A stretch of DNA of 7,836 nucleotides from Paludibacter sp. (GTDB taxonomy: Bacteria; Bacteroidota; Bacteroidia; Bacteroidales; Paludibacteraceae): assembly GCA_030655595.1 (NCBI GenBank), contig JAUSNQ010000066.1, positions 1 through 7,836 on the forward strand, in the 5' to 3' direction. The number at the start of each line of letters is the position of its first letter. Within the stretch, counting starts at the first letter, position 1. Below are positions 1-7,307 of this stretch, in pieces. The notes under the pieces are model-generated. The model saw only the letters and a program-made list of their open reading frames with translations. It was not told where the DNA came from and did not search any database. Made by a program: the position numbers and the translations under genes.

Positions 1-1631
1 GTCAGACTTGCGGCGAAACGATGGGTTATGGCATAGCTGCCCGTATCGGTGCTGGTGTGAATGCTGATCAGATGCATGCCGAAAGAGTCGATGGTTACAA
101 TCCGCTGGCGGTGATTGATGCGTACAAACGTAAACGTAAAATAATTGAAGAAAAACGCGGTCCGGTTTTGTTGGATGTGCTGACTTACCGTTACAGCGGT
201 CATTCTCCTTCGGATGCTTCTTCATATCGTTCCAAAGAAGAGGTGGAAGCCTGGGAAAAACAGGATTGTATAGCTGCTTTCGGAAAACAATTGATAGAAG
301 CGGGTGAAGCCACTCAGGCTGATTTGGATGCTACATGGAATGATGTGAAAGGGGTAGTCTTTGAAATGTTCCTCAAATCTATCGATGATAATATTTCTCC
401 GCGCATGAAAAATGCAGACATCATCGGTGACATGATGTTTTCAAATGGTTCTGTTGATGCTATGTCGACTGCCAAACCGGATGTGCTGATGTCATTGGCT
501 AACAATCCACGTGTAAAGAAAATTGCTGCCAAAGAGCGCTTTGCTTTTGATGCGGAAGGGAAACCTTTCGGTAAAATGAAACAATATCAGTTGCGCGATG
601 GTATCTTCGAGGCTATGATGGATCGTTTCTATAAAGATGCTTCCTTGGTGGCTTATGGCGAAGAAAACCGCGACTGGGGTGGTGCTTTTGCCGTTTATGG
701 TGGCATGACAGAGGCATTGCCTTATCACCGTTTATTTAACTCGCCCATTGCAGAAGCTTCCATCGTGGGGACTGCCATCGGTTATGCCATGTGTGGCGGT
801 CGTGTGGTTCCCGAAATTATGTATTGCGATTTTCTGGGTCGCTGTGGTGATGAGGTGTTCAATCAATTACCCAAATGGCAGGCGATGAGTGGTAACGTGC
901 TGAAAATGCCGGTGGTACTGCGTGTGTCGGTGGGTTCAAAATATGGTGCTCAGCACTCGCAGGACTGGACTTCTTTAGTAGCGCAAATCCCCGGAATCAA
1001 AGTTTGTTTCCCTGTAACTCCTTACGATGCCAAGGGTTTGATGAACTCGGCTTTACAGGGAACCGATCCGGTTATCTATTTTGAAAGTCAGCGTATCTAC
1101 GAAATAGGAGAACAATTCCATCAGGGCGGTGTTCCCGAAGGTTATTATGAAATTCCTTTCGGCGAGCCGGATGTGAAAAAGACAGGAAATGATATTACAA
1201 TTCTAACCGTTGGTCATACGCTGTATCCGGCTTTACAGGCAGCCAAAGTGCTGGAAGAAAAATATGGCATGTCGGCCGAAGTAATTGATGCCCGTTGTCT
1301 GGTGCCATTCAACTACGAAAAAGTGGTTGAGTCGGTAAAGAAAACCGGCAAAATTATCTTAGCAAGTGATGCTTGTACACGCGGTTCATTCTTGAACGAC
1401 ATGGCAGCCAATATCTCCCAACTTTGTTTTGATTATTTAGATGCACCGGTGTCAGTGCTAGGTTCACGCAACTGGATTACGCCGGCTTACGAACTCGAAG
1501 AGTTTTTCTTCCCGCAGGTTGACTGGTTTTTAGATATTATTCATGAAAGAATTCAGCCGCTGGCAGGTTATGTGCCCGGACAAAACTTCACCGATGGTGA
1601 GATGATCAGAAGGGCGAAATTGGGGGTTTAA
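1..1631 (+). CDS. Fused 2-oxoacid dehydrogenase E1 alpha/beta subunit, 5' partial
   Basis: Thiamine-diphosphate-dependent E1 component of a pyruvate/acetoin/branched-chain 2-oxoacid dehydrogenase complex, which decarboxylates the 2-oxoacid and passes the acyl group to lipoyl-E2 in the cytoplasm. The reading frame is open from base 3, before the first ATG at 21, and reads QTCGETMGYG, so the true start lies outside the window. The end of the alpha part is visible: TYRYSGHSPSDASSYRSKEE (about bp 183-242) matches the E1-alpha loop usually written RGHSxSD..YR. The beta part starts near bp 590 (LRDGIFEAM) and carries GEENRDWGGAF (bp 657 on), SPIAEASIVG (near 745) and the conserved GAQHSQDW (His codon at 954-956), followed by the C-terminal transketolase-like domain (DITILTVGHTLYPAL, VIDARCLVPFN). 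GHS rather than GHHS favours pyruvate or acetoin type over branched-chain type, but substrate is not settled. The alpha-beta fusion is in one uninterrupted frame. It is separated by 82 bp from the next gene. Confidence 0.9.
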   Translation, partial: QTCGETMGYGIAARIGAGVNADQMHAERVDGYNPLAVIDAYKRKRKIIEEKRGPVLLDVLTYRYSGHSPSDASSYRSKEEVEAWEKQDCIAAFGKQLIEAGEATQADLDATWNDVKGVVFEMFLKSIDDNISPRMKNADIIGDMMFSNGSVDAMSTAKPDVLMSLANNPRVKKIAAKERFAFDAEGKPFGKMKQYQLRDGIFEAMMDRFYKDASLVAYGEENRDWGGAFAVYGGMTEALPYHRLFNSPIAEASIVGTAIGYAMCGGRVVPEIMYCDFLGRCGDEVFNQLPKWQAMSGNVLKMPVVLRVSVGSKYGAQHSQDWTSLVAQIPGIKVCFPVTPYDAKGLMNSALQGTDPVIYFESQRIYEIGEQFHQGGVPEGYYEIPFGEPDVKKTGNDITILTVGHTLYPALQAAKVLEEKYGMSAEVIDARCLVPFNYEKVVESVKKTGKIILASDACTRGSFLNDMAANISQLCFDYLDAPVSVLGSRNWITPAYELEEFFFPQVDWFLDIIHERIQPLAGYVPGQNFTDGEMIRRAKLGV

Positions 1632-1632
1632 A

Positions 1633-1666
1633 TTGAGGATTTTTCCGGAGAATATTGTTACTTTTG
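1633..1666 (+). promoter_or_regulatory. Candidate Bacteroidetes-type promoter before the Bro-N gene
   Basis: The gap after the E1 gene contains TACTTTTG at 1659-1666, a perfect match to the Bacteroidetes -7 box TAnnTTTG, and a TTG at 1633-1635 with a 23-nt spacer, at the long end of what is described for this promoter type. Transcription would start near 1670-1675, giving a leader of about 40 nt that is A/T-rich and lacks a Shine-Dalgarno sequence before the ATG at 1714. If real, it separates the Bro-N and PHP genes from the E1 operon. I saw no convincing intrinsic terminator in this gap. The motif is short, so a chance match is possible. Confidence 0.4.
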
Positions 1667-1713
1667 TTTTGGATAGAAAGATACATTAATAATTAATCTA
1701 AAACAAAATTCTT

Positions 1714-2553
1714 ATGGAAACTAAAACGAAAATTAAACTGTTTGAATCAAAGAAAATTCGTACTCATTGGGATGAATCCGAGGAACAATGGTATTTCTCA
1801 GTAGTTGATGTTGTCGAAGTATTGACTGATAGTTCAAATCCGAGAGATTATTGGTTTAAAATGAAATCAAGAGTTAAATCAGAAGATGGAATTGAACTGT
1901 CGACAATTTGTCGACAATTGAAATTAAAAGCAACGGATGGAAAAATGCGGAAAACAGATGTTGCAAATCCTAAATCATTATTCCGTATTATTCAGTCCAT
2001 TCCTTCTCCTAAGGCTGAACCATTTAAGCAATGGTTGGCCAAAGTAGGTTACGAACGAATGCAGGAAATGCAGGATCCTGGACAAAGTTTAGACAGGGCA
2101 AGAGAATATTGGCTGAAATTAGGAAGAAGTGAAAAATGGATTCAGCAACGTATGACTGGGCAGGAAACCCGAAACAAACTGACCGATTACTGGAAAGAAG
2201 CAGGGGTTAAACAACAAGATGAATTTGCGTTGCTTACAAATATTATTCACAAAGAGTGGACGGATCTAACGGTTAAGCAACATAAAGAACTGAAAGGTTT
2301 AAAATCACAAAATCTACGTGACCATATGAGTGAAGCTGAACTTATTTTTACTGCATTGGCTGAATTATCTACGCGACAAATTGCTGAAACAGATGAAGCG
2401 AAAGGGTTGACTGAAAATGCGAAAGCCGGTAAAAAAGGAGGTTCGATTGCTAAAAATGCACGCAAAGAGCTGGAAGAAAAAACTGGTAAAAGTATTGTGA
2501 CAGGAGAAAATTTTCTTCCTGTTGCAAAATCAAAGAAACAAATTGAGGAATAA
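1714..2553 (+). CDS. Bro-N domain protein with DinD-like C-terminus (phage antirepressor type)
   Basis: A 279-residue protein that appears full length for its family. The N-terminal region, about residues 20-115, is a Bro-N domain: WYFSVVDVVEVLTDSSNPRDY, then ELSTICRQLKLKATDGKMR and LFRIIQSIPSPKAEPFKQWL. The C-terminal region, about 165-265, resembles DNA-damage-inducible protein D (DinD): DEFALLTNIIHKEW, a KELKGLKSQNLRDHMSEAEL block, and an AGKKGGSIAKNARKELEEKT segment. Bro-N domains are DNA-binding modules common in phage antirepressors and mobile-element genes; E. coli DinD is reported to inhibit RecA. The exact role here is unknown. The ATG at 1714 follows an A-rich leader and is the first in frame. 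It appears more A/T-rich than its neighbours by eye and sits between metabolic genes without any phage gene, which suggests acquisition as a single gene. The PHP gene starts 3 bp after its stop. Confidence 0.85.
   Translation: METKTKIKLFESKKIRTHWDESEEQWYFSVVDVVEVLTDSSNPRDYWFKMKSRVKSEDGIELSTICRQLKLKATDGKMRKTDVANPKSLFRIIQSIPSPKAEPFKQWLAKVGYERMQEMQDPGQSLDRAREYWLKLGRSEKWIQQRMTGQETRNKLTDYWKEAGVKQQDEFALLTNIIHKEWTDLTVKQHKELKGLKSQNLRDHMSEAELIFTALAELSTRQIAETDEAKGLTENAKAGKKGGSIAKNARKELEEKTGKSIVTGENFLPVAKSKKQIEE
2545..2549 (+). promoter_or_regulatory. Shine-Dalgarno-like site for the PHP gene
   Basis: GAGGA lies 7 nt before the ATG at 2557, inside the last codons of the Bro-N gene. It supports ATG 2557 as the start and suggests translation of the PHP gene from the Bro-N transcript. 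It is notable because the other complete starts here (1714, 3913, 6036) use A-rich leaders without such a motif. It could also be chance, since the bases encode Glu-Glu. Confidence 0.4.
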
Positions 2554-2556
2554 AAT

Positions 2557-3708
2557 ATGATTAAAGTCAACGCACATCTCCACACCCCTTATTCTTTCAG
2601 TGCTTTTTCAGAATTAGAAGAAGCGCTCGATAGAGCTGTGGCTGAAAATGTAAAAGTAGTAGGTATCAATGATTTTTACACAACTGCCGGTTATGATGCC
2701 TGGTCAAAAGGTTGTAAAGAAAGAGGGTTGTACCCGCTTTTCAACATCGAATTAATCAGTCTGAATGAAGCTGATCAAAAGGCAGGATTGCGGGTGAATG
2801 ATCCGGGAAATCCAGGCAGGACTTACATCAGCGGAAAGGGACTTGCTTTTCCTTTTAAACTGGGAGAACCTTATGCTACCAAACTGGCAGGTGTATTGAA
2901 AGAATCGAATGCACAGGTGCAAGCCATGTGTCGCAAGCTAAATGGAATCCTATTGGATGTTGATGCAGGCTTTATCCTCGATATCAGGTGGATAAAAAGC
3001 ACTTTAACAAAAGGTATGTTCCGTGAGCGTCATTTGGCGAAAGCGTTGCGGTTGAAGGTTTATGAAACTTGTGAAAATGATGAGGCGAAAATTAATGCAA
3101 CCTTCAGTAAAATATTCGGAGGAAAAGAACTGAAGTCTCAAGTGGATGATTTCGCTGGAGTAGAAAATGAAATACGTGGTAATTTACTGAAAGCGGGTGG
3201 TGGAGCTTTTGTTCCGGAAGATCCAAAGGCTTTTCTGCCGATGCATACCGTTTGTGAAATTATTCTTGCAGCGGGTGGTATCCCGACTTATCCATTTTTA
3301 GCTGATGATGCGAAAGGTGGTTATACCGATTTTGAAGGAGATTTGGAGAGGGTAGCCAAGCAACTCACTGAAAGGGGATTTCATTCGGTGGAGTTTATCA
3401 CGACCCGCAATGGACTGGAGTTGTTGGAGAAATATGCGGCATATTTGCACGAACGGGGTTTTGTCGTAACTTTCGGCAGTGAACACAATACACCGGCGAT
3501 GGAACCGATTGAACTGTTTGCGCGTAACAGTACACCGCTTTCGGAAAAGTTAATGCATATTAATTATGAAGGCGCCTGCGTGATAGCTGCTCATCAGCAT
3601 TTCGTGGCGCAGGGGCTCAAAGGATATCTTGATGCAGATGGTAAGGTTGATCGCTCGAAACGAGCTGAATTTGTGAAACTTGGCAAAGATTTAATAGAAA
3701 ATATTTAA
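2557..3708 (+). CDS. PHP-domain putative metal-dependent phosphoesterase/hydrolase
   Basis: A 383-residue cytoplasmic protein of the polymerase-and-histidinol-phosphatase (PHP) superfamily, whose members are metal-dependent phosphoesterases. Motif I is at the N-terminus, NAHLHTPYSFSAF with His7 and His9. Motif II is GINDFYTT, with Asp39 but Phe where many members have His. Motif III is FNIEL with Glu65. Near the C-terminus GSEHNTP gives Glu309 and His310, and AAHQH gives His346 and His348. The segment AGGIPTYPF (near 239-247) occupies the place of the usual LAHP motif but has Tyr245 instead of His. About 150 residues between motif III and that segment are a family-specific insertion I cannot assign. 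No signal peptide or membrane segment. Its placement before two aldolases and a sugar-phosphate reductase suggests a sugar-phosphate phosphatase or related hydrolase, but that is inference. Its stop codon directly abuts a palindromic element. Confidence 0.8.
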   Translation: MIKVNAHLHTPYSFSAFSELEEALDRAVAENVKVVGINDFYTTAGYDAWSKGCKERGLYPLFNIELISLNEADQKAGLRVNDPGNPGRTYISGKGLAFPFKLGEPYATKLAGVLKESNAQVQAMCRKLNGILLDVDAGFILDIRWIKSTLTKGMFRERHLAKALRLKVYETCENDEAKINATFSKIFGGKELKSQVDDFAGVENEIRGNLLKAGGGAFVPEDPKAFLPMHTVCEIILAAGGIPTYPFLADDAKGGYTDFEGDLERVAKQLTERGFHSVEFITTRNGLELLEKYAAYLHERGFVVTFGSEHNTPAMEPIELFARNSTPLSEKLMHINYEGACVIAAHQHFVAQGLKGYLDADGKVDRSKRAEFVKLGKDLIENI

Positions 3709-3898
3709 ACCACAAAAGGCACAAAAGAAAGACTAAGGAAACACAAAAGATATATATTCTATATAAAATAATGAATCTCATTAGTAACATAAGAACACCC
3801 AAGTGAATACAATTTATCACTTTTAGTTTTTAGCTCTTAGCTTATAGTTCTTAGTTCTTTTGTGTTCCCTAAGTCTTTCTTTTGTGCCTTTTGTGGTT
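3708..3898. repeat. Palindrome-ended intergenic element, copy A
   Basis: Fills the junction between the PHP and aldolase-SDR genes. Left arm 3708-3749 and right arm 3857-3898 are 42 nt each and pair in inverted orientation at 40 of 42 positions. Each arm is built from CACAAAAG-type units (AACCACAAAAGG, CACAAAAGAAAGACT, AACACAAAAG read inward from the left end). The first arm base is the last base of the PHP stop codon. Only a 14-nt A-rich leader, 3899-3912, separates the right arm from the next ATG. The interior holds a 7-bp tandem array (3820-3854), a 25-bp core (3799-3823) and CATTAGTAACATAAGAACAC, which resembles the arm of copy B. The element matches copy C (7307-7481) in reverse complement. 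There is no poly-T after the right arm and the loop is about 107 nt, so it is not an intrinsic terminator. It contains no convincing gene. A non-autonomous mobile repeat (ERIC- or MITE-like) is the likeliest class. Confidence 0.85.
3820..3854. repeat. 7-bp tandem array inside copy A (five units)
   Basis: Five consecutive heptamers on the + strand: CTTTTAG, TTTTTAG, CTCTTAG, CTTATAG, TTCTTAG, consensus YTYTTAG, running directly up to the right arm of the palindrome. The homologous array in copy C (7349-7376, opposite strand) has four units, so unit number differs between the two copies. Confidence 0.75.
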
Positions 3899-3912
3899 CA
3901 AAAAAATAAAAA

Positions 3913-5874
3913 ATGAAAGCAATACAAGATTTAATAGATATTTCCCGCTACTATGGCAGCGACAACCGTTTTGTGATTGCCGGCGGAGGAAATACATCGT
4001 ATAAGGATCAAGACCAAATATGGGTAAAAGCAAGTGGTTCTTCTTTGGCAACAATTTCTGAAGATGGTTTTGCGGTACTCGACAGGCATAAACTCAACTT
4101 GATGTCGGATAAGGTTTACAGCGCAGATGCAACGGAACGTGAAGAGCAGGTGAAAAATGATTTGGCTGATGCTACTCTGACTAAAGGTAAACGTCCGTCG
4201 GTAGAGACCTCCATGCACAATATCATCGGTTTTCCTTATGTGGTGCATTTGCATCCGACGCTGGTAAATGGATTGATGTGCGCTCAGGATGCTGAAAAGG
4301 AATTATTCCGCATTTTTGGAATGAATAACGTGTATATTCCTTATACTGATCCTGGCTACGTGCTTTTCAAAAGGGTAGAGGAGAAAATTAATGCATACAG
4401 ATCAAAATACAAGGAGGAACCTCAGGTTATCTGGTTGCAGAATCATGGAATTTTTGTAGCTGCCAATACCATAGATGAAATTAAGGGAATTTATGCAGAT
4501 ATTATTGCTAAACTCGAGAAAGCAGTGGTGATAGAACTTCCGTTGGGTGAAAGACCTTTTTGCTCTTGTACCGAATTGCTGTTACCTGGTTTGAGGATGA
4601 TGATTTCAAAGGAAGGATTGAAAACCTTGAAAGTGAGAAAAAACAACCTGATTAAATATTTTTACGATAACGAAGAAGATCAAAAAACAATCGCTAGTCC
4701 GTTTACACCGGATGCCATCGTGTATTGTAAATCAAATTATATTTTTCTGAATGATGAAGAGCCCGAAGCTGTCCTGACTGAAGCTGAAAAAGCCATTCCT
4801 GATTTCAGAATGAAGCATGGCTATCTGCCCAAAGTAATACTTATCAAAGGAATCGGTTTAGTGGCTGTGGGTGATAATGCCAAACAATGCGACATCCTAT
4901 TGGATGTTTTTGAAGATGCAATGAAAATTGCGTACCTTGCAAAATCTTTTGGTGGTGCGCATCCCATGACACAGGAACAAATTGATTTTATTGATAATTG
5001 GGAGGTTGAAAACTACCGGCGATCTGTTGCCGCTGGTGCTTCTGCCGGTCGCGCTGAAAATAAAACGATTATTGTAACTGGTGCAGCGCAGGGTTTTGGA
5101 GAAGGAATTGCCCGTTGTCTGCTGCAAGAAGGTGCGAATATAGTCGTAGCAGATATGAATGAAACGGTTGGAAAAGCTACAGTTGAACGCTTCAATGGTT
5201 TGTTGAAAAGCAACCGTGCCATTTTTGTCAAGACCAATGTCAGTGAAATAACAAGCATTGAAAATTTGGTGCACGAGACCATTTGCAATTTTGGTGGAAT
5301 TGATGCTTTTATCAGTAACGCAGGTGTGTTGCGTGCCGGAGGATTGGAAGAAATGACACCCGAGGATTTTGATTTTGTCACCAAAATTAACTACAATGCA
5401 TATTTTTATTGCACGAAAGTGGTGAGTAAGGTCATGAAATTGCAAACGAAATATGCGTCAATGGAATATTACGCCGACATCATCCAAATCAACTCCAAAT
5501 CGGGATTACGCGGCAGTAAAGCTAATTTTGCTTATGCAGGAGGTAAATTTGGTGGCATTGGATTAACCCAATCTTTTGCATTAGAACTGGCACCTTATAG
5601 AATTAAAGTAAACTCGGTTTGTCCGGGTAATTTTTATGATGGTCCGCTCTGGAGTGATCCTGATAATGGTTTGTTTGTGCAATACTTAAGTGCAGGCAAA
5701 GTCCCCGGTGCCAAAACCATAGAAGATGTAAAAGATTTTTATCTTTCGCAAGTTCCTATGAGAAAAGGTTGCTCGCCCGAAGATGTTACCAAAGGCGTTT
5801 TATACCTGATGGAACAATGCGGTGAAACCGGGCAGGCGCTGCCGATAACAGGCGGGCAAGTTATGCTGGGCTAA
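3913..5874 (+). CDS. Bifunctional class II aldolase / short-chain dehydrogenase (RhaE-RhaW-like)
   Basis: A 653-residue fusion. The N-terminal part (about 1-345) is a class II, zinc-dependent aldolase: GGGNTS at 24-29, SGSS at 41-44, likely catalytic Glu98 in PSVETSMH, zinc ligands His112 and His114 in HLHPT, and His178 in QNHG. The C-terminal part (about 384-653) is an SDR: TGAAQGFG cofactor loop at 389-396, SNAG at 468-471, catalytic Ser528 (in INSKSG), Tyr541 and Lys545 in YAGGK, and PGN at 571-573. This architecture is known from bifunctional rhamnulose-1-phosphate aldolase/lactaldehyde dehydrogenases (RhaEW, Bacillus YuxG), which cleave a 6-deoxyketose 1-phosphate to DHAP and L-lactaldehyde and then oxidise the aldehyde. 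The N-terminal extent is somewhat short for that group, and the sugar may not be rhamnulose. ATG 3913 follows an A-rich leader; palindromic elements flank the gene on both sides, the second starting 7 nt after its stop. Confidence 0.85.
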   Translation: MKAIQDLIDISRYYGSDNRFVIAGGGNTSYKDQDQIWVKASGSSLATISEDGFAVLDRHKLNLMSDKVYSADATEREEQVKNDLADATLTKGKRPSVETSMHNIIGFPYVVHLHPTLVNGLMCAQDAEKELFRIFGMNNVYIPYTDPGYVLFKRVEEKINAYRSKYKEEPQVIWLQNHGIFVAANTIDEIKGIYADIIAKLEKAVVIELPLGERPFCSCTELLLPGLRMMISKEGLKTLKVRKNNLIKYFYDNEEDQKTIASPFTPDAIVYCKSNYIFLNDEEPEAVLTEAEKAIPDFRMKHGYLPKVILIKGIGLVAVGDNAKQCDILLDVFEDAMKIAYLAKSFGGAHPMTQEQIDFIDNWEVENYRRSVAAGASAGRAENKTIIVTGAAQGFGEGIARCLLQEGANIVVADMNETVGKATVERFNGLLKSNRAIFVKTNVSEITSIENLVHETICNFGGIDAFISNAGVLRAGGLEEMTPEDFDFVTKINYNAYFYCTKVVSKVMKLQTKYASMEYYADIIQINSKSGLRGSKANFAYAGGKFGGIGLTQSFALELAPYRIKVNSVCPGNFYDGPLWSDPDNGLFVQYLSAGKVPGAKTIEDVKDFYLSQVPMRKGCSPEDVTKGVLYLMEQCGETGQALPITGGQVMLG

Positions 5875-5881
5875 AATACTA

Positions 5882-6023
5882 AACCACATTAGTCACATGA
5901 GTACACATAGTTTTTTTGTGACAAATATTCTAAATATCAAATTATTAATTCCACAAATCACAGATCACCACTCATTAGAATAAGTTTTTTAAACTAATGT
6001 GTTCTTATGTGACTAATGTGGTT
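5882..6023. repeat. Palindrome-ended intergenic element, copy B (divergent arms)
   Basis: Occupies the junction between the aldolase-SDR and zinc-dehydrogenase genes. Left arm 5882-5913 and right arm 5991-6023 pair in inverted orientation with two mismatches and one 1-nt gap over 33 positions. The ends AACCAC...GTGGTT are the same as in copies A and C, but the arm units are CACATTAG, CACATAAG and CACATTAG rather than CACAAAAG. The arm sequence CATTAGTCACATAAGAACAC differs at one base from a segment inside copy A. The A/T-rich interior also has CCACAAATCACAGATCACC and CATTAGAATAAG, which look like decayed units. A 7-nt spacer follows the upstream stop codon; 12 nt separate the right arm from the next ATG at 6036. 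No convincing gene lies inside; an upstream in-frame ATG at 5997 is within the arm. Confidence 0.8.
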
Positions 6024-6035
6024 CAAATATTAAAT

Positions 6036-7307
6036 ATGAAAACAAAAGCAATCAGATTATACGGCAAAAAAGACCTTCGCATGGAGGAATTTGAATTGCC
6101 ACAAATTAAAGAAGATGAGATACTTGCGAAAGTGGTGTCGGATTCTTTGTGTATGTCATCCTATAAAGCTTCTACGCAGGCAACTGATCATAAACGCATT
6201 CCAGATGATGTGGCAGAAAATCCCATCATCATTGGACATGAATTTGCAGGAGAGCTGGTGGAGATTGGTGCAAAATGGACGCATAAGTTCAAGGCGGGTG
6301 ATAAATTTTCCATCCAACCGGCTCTGAATTATGAAGATGGTCCGGTTGGAATTCTCAGTGCACCGGGTTACAGTTACCAATACATTGGAGGAGATGCAAC
6401 TTATGTCATCATTCCGAAGGAAGTCATGGAAAAGGATTGCCTGCTGGCCTATCATGGAGAAGGTTATTATCCTGCTTCACTCGCAGAACCTTTATCCTGT
6501 GTTATAGGTGCTATGCATGCCAATTATCACACAACTCCTGGTAGTTATATTCATAAAATGGATATTGTGGAAGGTGGAAAAATGGCTATTTTGGCTGGCG
6601 TAGGACCAATGGGACTGGCAGCCATCAACTATGTGTTGCGTCGTCCTGATCGTCGTCCGTCGCTTTGTGTGGTGACTGATGTGGATCAGGTTCGCCTCGA
6701 CCGTGCAGCATCACTTTATACTGTCGAATTTGCTGCATCACAAGGCATCGATTTGCGTTATGTAAACACAGCTAAAATGGAAAATCCAGCAGAAGAGTTG
6801 AAAGCTATTTCAGCAGGTACCGGATATGACGATGTGTTTGTGTTTGCTCCGGTTAAACCCGTTGTGGAACAGGCGGATGCTATTTTGGCTTTTGACGGCT
6901 GTCTGAATTTCTTTGCAGGACCCTCAGATCCGAATTTCAGTGCCATGTTTAATTTCTACAATGTGCATTATGCTTACACCCATGTTGTGGGAACCAGTGG
7001 GGGTAACAACGATGACATGGTGGAGGCCTTGGATTTGATGTCGAAAGGATTGGATCCTGCAGGTTTGGTGACGCATATTGGTGGTTTAGATGCGGTTATC
7101 GAAGCAACAAACCATTTGCCTGAAATACCCGGAGGAAAGAAGTTGATTTATACACACATCGAAATGCCGTTGACACCGATAGCAGATTTTGCCAAATTGG
7201 GCGAAAGTAATCCGCTGTACAAGAAACTGGCTGAAATATGCGAGCGACACAATGGTTTGTGGAATGTGGAAGCCGAAAGTTATTTACTTAATAATGTAGG
7301 AATATAA
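6036..7307 (+). CDS. Zinc-dependent medium-chain dehydrogenase, L-sorbose-1-phosphate reductase-like
   Basis: A 423-residue NAD(P)-dependent oxidoreductase of the medium-chain (alcohol/sorbitol dehydrogenase) superfamily. The catalytic zinc site is visible as Cys39 (SLCMSSYK), His68-Glu69 (IIGHEFAGE) and Glu151 (LAEPLSCV). The Rossmann fold has GVGPMG (GxGxxG at 188-193), with acidic residues Asp215 and Asp217 at the end of the second strand, which favours NAD over NADP. The four-Cys structural zinc loop of classical alcohol dehydrogenases is absent. The N-terminal MKTKAIRLYGKKDLR and CMSSYK segments recall the SorE group, which interconverts L-sorbose 1-phosphate and D-glucitol 6-phosphate; substrate here is uncertain. 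I chose ATG 6036 because family similarity begins there and the 13 extra residues from the ATG at 5997 are encoded by the palindrome arm. Its stop codon at 7305-7307 abuts copy C. Confidence 0.85.
   Translation: MKTKAIRLYGKKDLRMEEFELPQIKEDEILAKVVSDSLCMSSYKASTQATDHKRIPDDVAENPIIIGHEFAGELVEIGAKWTHKFKAGDKFSIQPALNYEDGPVGILSAPGYSYQYIGGDATYVIIPKEVMEKDCLLAYHGEGYYPASLAEPLSCVIGAMHANYHTTPGSYIHKMDIVEGGKMAILAGVGPMGLAAINYVLRRPDRRPSLCVVTDVDQVRLDRAASLYTVEFAASQGIDLRYVNTAKMENPAEELKAISAGTGYDDVFVFAPVKPVVEQADAILAFDGCLNFFAGPSDPNFSAMFNFYNVHYAYTHVVGTSGGNNDDMVEALDLMSKGLDPAGLVTHIGGLDAVIEATNHLPEIPGGKKLIYTHIEMPLTPIADFAKLGESNPLYKKLAEICERHNGLWNVEAESYLLNNVGI

Noticed and set aside
1898..1919. Perfect 11-bp tandem repeat TGTCGACAATT in the Bro-N gene
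   Set aside because: The two units are read in different frames as part of the family-typical ELSTxCRQLKL segment, so a coincidence of codon choice is the simplest explanation.
3820..3861. CRISPR-like array
   Set aside because: Units are 7 bp, directly abutting, with no spacers and no cas gene.
3857..3898. Rho-independent terminator formed by the palindrome
   Set aside because: Arms are A/T-rich, the loop is over 100 nt, and the stem is followed by an A-rich rather than T-rich run.
4897..5445. 182-residue and 123-residue minus-strand ORFs inside the aldolase-SDR gene
   Set aside because: They are antisense shadows of a frame with clear SDR motifs; the translations lack domain features.
5997..6035. 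Upstream start for the zinc dehydrogenase adding MCSYVTNVVQILN
   Set aside because: These codons lie mostly within the right arm of palindromic copy B and do not match the family; similarity starts at MKTKAIRLYG (6036).
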